39,644 nt of DNA from Eubacteriaceae bacterium (GTDB taxonomy: Bacteria; Bacillota; Clostridia; Lachnospirales; Lachnospiraceae), in assembly GCA_910575665.1 (NCBI GenBank), contig CAJTFB010000036.1, positions 1-39,644 of the forward strand. The letters are read 5' to 3'. The notes beneath the pieces were generated by a model. That model had not been told where the DNA came from. It made no database searches and saw only the letters and a list, made by a program, of their open reading frames with translations. Positions 35,066-39,644 of this stretch are shown here, piece after piece. The stretch's first letter is position 1. The number at the start of each line of letters is the position of its first letter. The translations under genes and the position numbers were made by a program.

Positions 35066-35665
35066 TTGCAGGAGTTCGGAAATCAAACTTCAAGAGGTTC
35101 GGAAACCGAACTTGCGGAAGTTCGGGAATCGAACCCTAATTATAACAATACTAATTATACTGATCTGAGTTATACCAATCCTATCAATCAATCAAATAGA
35201 GAAACAGAAAAACAGGAACCGGGCAAGCTGGATAATGGTATGATTGATGTGATGGATAATGCCACTGCCTACATGGAAATTATTCGTGACAATATTGAAT
35301 ACGAGCATCACATGAAATATGGGGACTGGCAGGATAAGGGGCTGTATGAGGAACTGTATGAGGTTATCTGCGAGATTGTGTGCGTGAAGCGTAAGGCGGT
35401 AAAGGTCAACGGGGAAGATTACCCTTATGAGCTTGTAAAATCAAAGTTTTTAAAGCTGAACAGCTCCCATTTGGAGTATGTTATCGGGTGCATGAGGGAA
35501 ACCACAACCAAGATAGCCAACATCAGGGCGTACATGGTGACTGCCCTCTACAATGCGCCTAACACCATGAACCACTATTACCAGCAGTTGGTGCAGCATG
35601 ATATGTATGGCGGCGGTTGGGAAGAAAAAGGGATGTTCCAGCCCAAAGCGGAAGGAGATGGATAA
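35066..35665 (+). pseudogene. Replication initiator RepA, C-terminal half (DUF6017)
   Basis: The rest of the split repA. It opens within the iteron-coded repeat (EFGNQTSRGSETELAEVRES), then an Asn/Thr-rich linker, then the DUF6017-type domain (YMEIIRDNIEYEHHMKYGDW, SHLEYVIGCMRETTTKIANI, YMVTALYNAPNTMNHYYQQL). No good ribosome site precedes the TTG at 35066, so it is translated only if something restarts. The next gene begins directly after its stop and may lose coupling as a result. Confidence 0.85.
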
Positions 35666-36319
35666 ATGGAATCCATGAGGGATATTGACCGGGTAATGGA
35701 ACGGGAGATTGCAAAGGGGAGCTGCCCGTTAAGGTTTGTGAGGATAGAATTTGGCAGTTCCCCTTATCAGGAGATTGCGTCAAGGGAAAAGCTGCTGGAG
35801 GTGCTGTCCTATCTGCTGCGGATTGGCGATTATGGCAGGTTTGCCGGGAAGGGGACAGGGAATAATGTTTACATGGACATCAAAGGCAGGAAACCGGCTT
35901 TTAAGCGTACCCGTTCCTTTATTGACCGGAATACCCTCTTTTCCACAATCCGCAGGTACGGAAAGAAAATAAAGCCGGATTTTGACGGGCATACTTATCT
36001 GGAAACAGTGCAGTGCTTCTTTGAACTGCCGGAAGGGGAACAGGATAAATACAGGGTGACATATGACGGGCAGGAAACATTCGCTTTCCCTATGTCGGAT
36101 AAATATATCCTCGGACTTTACACGCACTGCATCTCGGCAAGGCGGGCGGCATCGGCGGAGATGGATATTCCCGGTACAGGCTTTTCAGAAAAAGAACAGG
36201 GAATTGCAAGCCTTGAGGGTGTGCGTGACGTGCTGTTCCAGTGCCTTTTGTTTGACACGATAAAATGCGGGGAAGGCGTGTTATATGCTGACCTCTGCAC
36301 GATTTACTGTTTAAAATAG
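35666..36319 (+). CDS. Hypothetical conjugative-element protein
   Basis: A 217-residue protein of no family I recognise. It looks like a soluble alpha-beta protein (SCPLRFVRIEFGSSPYQEIA, YGRFAGKGTGNNVYMDIKGR, FDGHTYLETVQCFFELPEG). The ATG directly follows the repA stop with AAGGAG 8 bases upstream, so it was coupled to repA. It is followed by a short stem-loop. Confidence 0.75.
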   Translation: MESMRDIDRVMEREIAKGSCPLRFVRIEFGSSPYQEIASREKLLEVLSYLLRIGDYGRFAGKGTGNNVYMDIKGRKPAFKRTRSFIDRNTLFSTIRRYGKKIKPDFDGHTYLETVQCFFELPEGEQDKYRVTYDGQETFAFPMSDKYILGLYTHCISARRAASAEMDIPGTGFSEKEQGIASLEGVRDVLFQCLLFDTIKCGEGVLYADLCTIYCLK

Positions 36320-36328
36320 AATCAATAG

Positions 36329-36351
36329 CTTTTGGACTTTTTGTCCAGAAG
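36329..36351. repeat. Stem-loop copy 1: CTTTTGGAC / GTCCAGAAG
   Basis: Nine-base arms with one G-T wobble and a TTTTT loop lie between the previous stop and the ribosome site of the next gene. A second copy of the same palindrome, with an AAAAA loop, is at 37422-37444. It is not followed by a T-tract. Confidence 0.8.
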
Positions 36352-36369
36352 TGAGTTAGGAGGTGCGCT

Positions 36370-36738
36370 ATGGCGGAAAAATATATTACGGAAGAACAGC
36401 GGGCAAAATGCCGGAAAGTGGCGGATGCGTTTGCGGAACTGTATGAGCTGGCAGATGTAATGGTGGCGGATGCCGGGAGGTTCGGCTTTGTCCGTCTGCA
36501 ATGGTTCAGTGAGGGAGAAGGCTTTGATTCGGCAATGGCATTTTCGGACAGCATGGAACTGTTTGAGGAACTCTGGCGGATATGGTATGAACATGAGGTC
36601 TTAACGCCTGTTTTGGGTACGCCGCTTGCGGAGCTTGACTATGACGAGATATTCAGGTCGCTTTCCAAAGACAGGCAGGAGGAAATCTTGGAAAAGAAGA
36701 AATATTTTATTTCCCGGTGTGAAGATGCTTTCGCTTAG
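36370..36738 (+). CDS. Hypothetical conjugative-element protein
   Basis: A 122-residue acidic, mainly helical protein (ITEEQRAKCRKVADAFAELY, then FGFVRLQWFSEGEGFDSAMA). No known family is recognised. AGGAGG is placed well before the ATG. A weak promoter-like pair (TTACAA about 36753, TAAAAT at 36777) follows it and could serve the next gene. Confidence 0.75.
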   Translation: MAEKYITEEQRAKCRKVADAFAELYELADVMVADAGRFGFVRLQWFSEGEGFDSAMAFSDSMELFEELWRIWYEHEVLTPVLGTPLAELDYDEIFRSLSKDRQEEILEKKKYFISRCEDAFA

Positions 36739-36812
36739 GTGGCAGATATTTTTTACAATTTCGGGGCGTTTTCTGTTAAAATAGACCGTATCAGGGTAAA
36801 GGAGTGGTGTGT

Positions 36813-37343
36813 TTGGGAAACAGGAAGCGCCTGAAAAGGGCAGACAGGACATATAAAGACTTAAAGCAGAAGCAGAAAGCAGGAATAGCAGACGGTATGT
36901 TTGAAAAGACCTGTGATTATTACAGGGAGCATGGCAGGATGCCGGAAGGAGAGGACTGTGAAAAAATTGTGGGGCAGATTTACCAGAGGGTAAAGGGGAT
37001 AGCGGAAAAGGCTTCTTTTGATGAAATATACAGCCTGTACCTTTACCGTCTGCCACGTTATGAAACGAGAATAGCGGAGAACGGGCTTCCGGAAAAGAAA
37101 GAGAAAAAGAAAGAAGATGCCGACAAGCCGAAAGTAAAGCAGATAGGCAGGAGCAAAAAAGTATGCCCGAACTGCGGAAGGAAGATGAAACAGCAGTTTA
37201 TCGGGTTACAGCACTGCAAATGCGGCATAAGTTGGAAAAAAGACATCGGATATTTTGAGCGTACCGGGGATATGGTTTTCGCTCTGGAACGGAGGAAAGC
37301 AGGGAAAAAGACAAAGCAGTGTCCGGTAATCCGGTACAGATAA
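36813..37343 (+). CDS. Zinc-ribbon protein of the conjugative element
   Basis: A 176-residue basic protein. The N-terminal part (GNRKRLKRADRTYKDLKQKQ, then GIADGMFEKTCDYYREHGRM) is like a small family found in gut-Firmicute elements. The C-terminal part has a four-cysteine zinc-ribbon (CPNCGRKMKQQF...LQHCKCGISW). TTG at 36813 is preferred: AAAGGAG is 9 bases upstream and homologues begin MGNRKR; the GTGs at 36804 and 36807 are too near. Function unknown. Confidence 0.7.
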   Translation: MGNRKRLKRADRTYKDLKQKQKAGIADGMFEKTCDYYREHGRMPEGEDCEKIVGQIYQRVKGIAEKASFDEIYSLYLYRLPRYETRIAENGLPEKKEKKKEDADKPKVKQIGRSKKVCPNCGRKMKQQFIGLQHCKCGISWKKDIGYFERTGDMVFALERRKAGKKTKQCPVIRYR

Positions 37344-37421
37344 TTAAATATCAGAAACAGCGTGAGGGCAGTTATAGACCGTAAACAGCGGTTTGTAGCT
37401 GCCCTTTTTGCGTTTATAAAA

Positions 37422-37444
37422 CTTTTGGACAAAAAGTCCAGAAC
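37422..37444. repeat. Stem-loop copy 2: CTTTTGGAC / GTCCAGAAC
   Basis: The same inverted repeat as at 36329-36351, with an AAAAA loop, 21 bases before the next start codon. Two copies, each just upstream of a gene start, suggest a shared operator or RNA element. Confidence 0.8.
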
Positions 37445-37464
37445 GGAAAGGAGAAAGAAGGAAA

Positions 37465-38112
37465 ATGAAACACAAAAAAGTAGCAGCCGCCCTTTCAGCG
37501 GCGGTGGCAGGCGCATCGGTATTAGCCGGAATCCTTTATGCGGCGGGGAAAAGAAAACCGAAAAAGGGGCGGGAGCCGGACTTACAGGAAGAAGGTCTGA
37601 CGGAAGGGAAGCTGCGGGAGTGCCTTCTCCGTCTGTTCCGGCTGTATGAGGACAGTGAGTTTGGTGATTCTGCGGAGTTTTTGGGCAATGGGAGTGATCC
37701 GAGGGAATATGAGGCGGAGAACTATTCCAGCCAGTTATTCCCTTATATCAAAAGGAACATGAAGGACGTGATGATGATGGAGGGGGATGACGGTACGGGG
37801 AAAGAACCCTTCGCCATGACGGACGTGCTTTTCTGTTATCCAGCCTGCAAGATAGGCTGTGAGATAAGGGAACTGTTTTCAGACAACTTTGTCCTGTGCC
37901 TTCAAAGCGAGATGTGGATACTGGAAAACGGGGAGTTTGCGTCTGTCTACTGTGTCAGTATTGGAAAGGACGGAGGGCGGCTCAGTTACCGCTTTGTGGA
38001 TACCTGTATCAAAAATCCGGGGGATATTCCTATCTGCTTTGAAGATTTGGAAAGCGGTTTTGCAGAGATAATTGAAGCTGAAAAAGAAGGGAGAGAACCT
38101 TATCTGCCATAA
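37465..38112 (+). CDS. Hypothetical membrane-anchored conjugative-element protein
   Basis: A 215-residue protein with an N-terminal signal anchor (AAALSAAVAGASVLAGILYAA, residues about 7-27, followed by basic KRKPKKGRE). The rest is a soluble domain with conserved-looking Cys residues (FCYPACKIGCEIRELF) and no family I recognise. The start follows GGAAAGGAG. It is probably part of the element's accessory or mating-surface region, by position only. Confidence 0.75.
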   Translation: MKHKKVAAALSAAVAGASVLAGILYAAGKRKPKKGREPDLQEEGLTEGKLRECLLRLFRLYEDSEFGDSAEFLGNGSDPREYEAENYSSQLFPYIKRNMKDVMMMEGDDGTGKEPFAMTDVLFCYPACKIGCEIRELFSDNFVLCLQSEMWILENGEFASVYCVSIGKDGGRLSYRFVDTCIKNPGDIPICFEDLESGFAEIIEAEKEGREPYLP

Positions 38113-38133
38113 CCCGGTCAGGAAGGAGAGCTT

Positions 38134-38172
38134 ATGAAATATTTAATCCACAGGCTGTACGTCCCACCCTGA
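38134..38172 (+). CDS. Possible 12-residue leader peptide
   Basis: MKYLIHRLYVPP follows an excellent AAGGAGAG site, in the 96-base gap before pcfB. Its end overlaps a hairpin, CTGTAC (38155-38160) with GTACAG (38178-38183) and inner CCC/GGG pairing. A short peptide running into a hairpin can be an attenuator, but this is only suggestive; it may be an eroded gene start. Confidence 0.35.
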   Translation: MKYLIHRLYVPP

Positions 38173-38208
38173 CGGGGGTACAGCAATAAAAAAAGAAGGA
38201 GGGAAACC

Positions 38209-38685
38209 ATGCAGGAGGAAGTGACACAGAAAACCATTGCCCTTGTGTTCAAATCTTCCCGATTGACTGCCGACGTGCTGAAAAAGGCTATGAAAATGTA
38301 TCTGGAACACCATAAACAGGGAAAGCAGATGCCGCATGGGAAAATATCAGTGAAAGAGCTGGTCGGTCAGGGTATGGGCGCTTCGAGCATTGAGGTGACG
38401 GATAACAACATTAAGTCCTTTGAGAGAGTGGCAAAGAAATACAACGTACAGTTTGCTGTAAAAAAGGATAAGACGGAAAAACCGCCGAAGCACATTGTAT
38501 TATTCAAGGGCAAGGATGCCGACGTGATTACGCAGGCATTTAAGGAGTTTGTAAAAGTTAATGAGAAAAAGCACAACCGCATCTCCGTTAAGGAGAAGCT
38601 GGCGCAGTTCCGGGAGCAGTTAGGAAAGGGCAAGAACCGGGAGAGGGCAAGGGAACACTTAAAGGACAGGGGGCAGTCATTATGA
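38209..38685 (+). CDS. PcfB family (DUF3801) protein
   Basis: A 158-residue protein of the PcfB/DUF3801 family, encoded beside the coupling protein in Gram-positive conjugation modules. Typical blocks are TQKTIALVFKSSRLTADVLKKA, GKISVKELVGQG, IEVTDNNIKSFERVAKKYNV, and the Lys-rich FKEFVKVNEKKHNRISVKEKL. PcfB of pCF10 is thought to work with the relaxosome and coupling protein PcfC. AAGGAGGG precedes the ATG. Its stop overlaps the next start by four bases (ATGA). Confidence 0.9.
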   Translation: MQEEVTQKTIALVFKSSRLTADVLKKAMKMYLEHHKQGKQMPHGKISVKELVGQGMGASSIEVTDNNIKSFERVAKKYNVQFAVKKDKTEKPPKHIVLFKGKDADVITQAFKEFVKVNEKKHNRISVKEKLAQFREQLGKGKNRERAREHLKDRGQSL

Positions 38686-39047
38686 GTAAAATCGTAGAGG
38701 GCATTGCCAAAGACTTAAAATCAATCCCCGAAAAGTTAAAGGCAAAGACGGGGAATGTTGACAAAAAGAAACTTTTCCTTATGAATCTCCCCTATGTGCT
38801 TGCCGGGTATTTCTGCGACAAAATAGCGTGGCTGTGGCGGGTATCGCCGGGGCAGGACGTTTCTGAAAAGATGATGGCGGTCATGGCGGGGATGGAGGAT
38901 TTATTTTCCAACCCGTTACCAAGTTTCCACCCAAAGGATTTGCTGATAGGGATAGGTTGCGGCATTGCGCTCCGCCTTATAGTGTATTTCAAAGCCAAGA
39001 ACGCCAAGAAGTTCCGGCATGGCATGGAGTACGGTTCTGCAAGGTGA
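38682..39047 (+). pseudogene. VirD4/TraG-type coupling protein, N-terminal fragment
   Basis: 121 residues of a type IV coupling protein that would bring DNA to the conjugation channel. Two membrane segments fit (LFLMNLPYVLAGYFCDKIAW and HPKDLLIGIGCGIALRLIVY), followed by KAKNAKKFRHGMEYGSAR, which in intact proteins continues WG and the Walker A domain. Here a TGA follows AGG, and the ATPase part is missing. The next DNA is a serine recombinase gene. So the gene has been cut by an insertion or a deletion; conjugation by this copy is probably lost unless the rest is beyond a nested element. Confidence 0.85.
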
Positions 39048-39101
39048 GGTGCATAATCTTAACTGTAAGCAACACCTATATTGACGCAGGAGGGTATGCA
39101 C

Positions 39102-39536
39102 ATGAATGATTACAGCAAAATCACAGCCCTTTACTCCCGCTTATCCGTGGGGGACGAGGACAGGGACGGCGGCGAAAGCAACTCCATACAGAACCAGAAG
39201 AAATTTCTGGAAAGCTATGCCAGACAGCTAAAATTGACCAATATCCGGCACTACATTGACGATGACGAAAGCGGCAGGTTTTTTGACCGCTCCGCTTACT
39301 CCCGCATGATTGAGGACGTGGAAAACGGAAAAATCGGTGTCTGCATTATGAAAGACATGACCCGCTGGGGGCGCGACTATCTCCAAGTGGGAAACGCTAT
39401 GGAGATTTTCAGACGGAACAACGTGCGCTTTATCGCGGTAAACAACGGGATAGACAGCGAAAAGCCCGACACGTTGGAGTTTGCGCCGTTCATCAATATC
39501 ATGTCGGAGTGGTACGCCCGCGACATCAGCAAGTGA
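39102..39536 (+). pseudogene. Large serine recombinase, N-terminal fragment
   Basis: The resolvase/invertase catalytic domain of a TndX/TnpX-like recombinase. It has the nucleophile context YSRLSVGDEDRD (Ser near residue 8-9), SIQNQKKFLESYA, YIDDDESGRFFDRSAYSRMI and KDMTRWGRDYLQVG, then MSEWYARDISK. Intact proteins go on with KV...G and recombinase and zinc-ribbon domains to about 500-550 residues. Here the reading is cut at an IS end, which supplies the stop TGA. The ATG at 39102 has AGGAGG 8 bases upstream; an ATG at 39096 is too close. Confidence 0.88.
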
Positions 39537-39644
39537 TTTTGTCAAGATTAGTTGACACATTTTCTTCAAGGATTTTGTATCCTATGCTGCTTCTTTCAGG
39601 GAATCATAGTATTGCTGTCGTTTAACCATAGGAGGAAGCCCTCC
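39534..39644 (-). mobile_element. IS3-family element end, entering from the right edge
   Basis: Starting at 39534 with TGATTTTGTCAAG the sequence is unlike its left neighbour. It holds a short inverted repeat-like GTCAAGATTAGTTGACA, then the end of a minus-strand transposase gene. The 5'-TG fits an IS3-family end. The other end and target duplication are outside the window. Confidence 0.7.
39582..39644 (-). CDS. IS3-family transposase OrfB, C-terminal end (partial)
   Basis: On the minus strand the edge encodes GGLPPMVKRQQYYDSLKEAA followed by a stop. The tail LPPxxxRxxYY is like the C-terminus of IS3-group OrfB integrase-type transposases, after the (S/T)P(x)EYR region. Only 20 residues are visible, so the exact group is unknown. 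Confidence 0.6.
   Translation of the reverse strand, partial: GGLPPMVKRQQYYDSLKEAA

Larger units (their letters stand above)
34615..35134 (+). repeat. 23-bp iteron array inside repA (probable oriV), split by the IS remnant
   Basis: Six and a half units of 23 bases, consensus AGTTCGGAAACCGAACTTC plus four bases (aaga), each with an internal AGTTCGG/CCGAACT palindrome. Units: 34615-34637; 34638-34653 joined to 35020-35026; 35027-35049; 35050-35072; 35073-35095; 35096-35118; partial 35119-35134. Three units (69 bases) give a 23-residue protein repeat. RepA_N replicons are known to carry their origin inside the rep gene, so this is a likely origin. The insertion lies in unit 2. Confidence 0.88.

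Noticed and set aside
34615-35134. CRISPR array
   Set aside because: The 23-bp units are directly adjacent with no spacers, and no cas genes are present.

Overview
The window looks like a chromosomal segment of an anaerobic, spore-forming Firmicute, most likely Lachnospiraceae (inference from gene content, strong Shine-Dalgarno sites, sporulation genes spoIVB and spo0A, and the style of the conjugative element; no 16S is present).

Bases 1-2447 form a small accessory area. It holds a DUF262-type protein, a short partner ORF whose 3' end is tandemly duplicated, and a convergent secreted YHYH/peptidoglycan-binding protein. Bases 2547-9788 hold a long secreted Big2-domain protein, recN and spoIVB. 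Bases 9932-20627 are a tightly packed plus-strand gene train behind one good SigA-type promoter: precorrin-2 dehydrogenase, hemB, hemL, hemA, a hemC-cobA-hemD triple fusion, an MFS transporter, a deoxyinosine/uracil-DNA glycosylase-type protein and a fused FeoA-FeoB. Together they make precorrin-2/sirohydrochlorin from glutamyl-tRNA and import ferrous iron. No hemE or hemH is seen, so the products are more likely corrinoids or siroheme than haem.

Next come a CIRCE-controlled hsp20, then mntP read leftward behind a yybP-ykoY (Mn2+) riboswitch with an overlapping terminator, a secreted Big2/NlpC-P60 protein, an OPT-family transporter, spo0A, and a rel - MBL hydrolase - hemZ group. In many clostridia recN-spoIVB-spo0A are neighbours; here about 16 kb separates spoIVB from spo0A.

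From about 31.5 kb to the right edge lies the left part of an integrative conjugative element. It starts with a repeat- and hairpin-rich noncoding stretch, then DUF6075-like and small ORFs, parA, parB, a RepA_N/DUF6017 replication initiator, several accessory ORFs, pcfB (DUF3801), and the N-terminus of a VirD4-type coupling protein. The element is damaged. repA is cut by a 363-bp internally deleted IS3-family remnant that sits inside a 23-bp iteron array in the repA reading frame. Removing the insertion plus one copy of its 3-bp target duplication restores the frame exactly. virD4 stops after about 121 codons and is followed by the N-terminal domain of a large serine recombinase, itself truncated by another IS3-family end that runs off the window.
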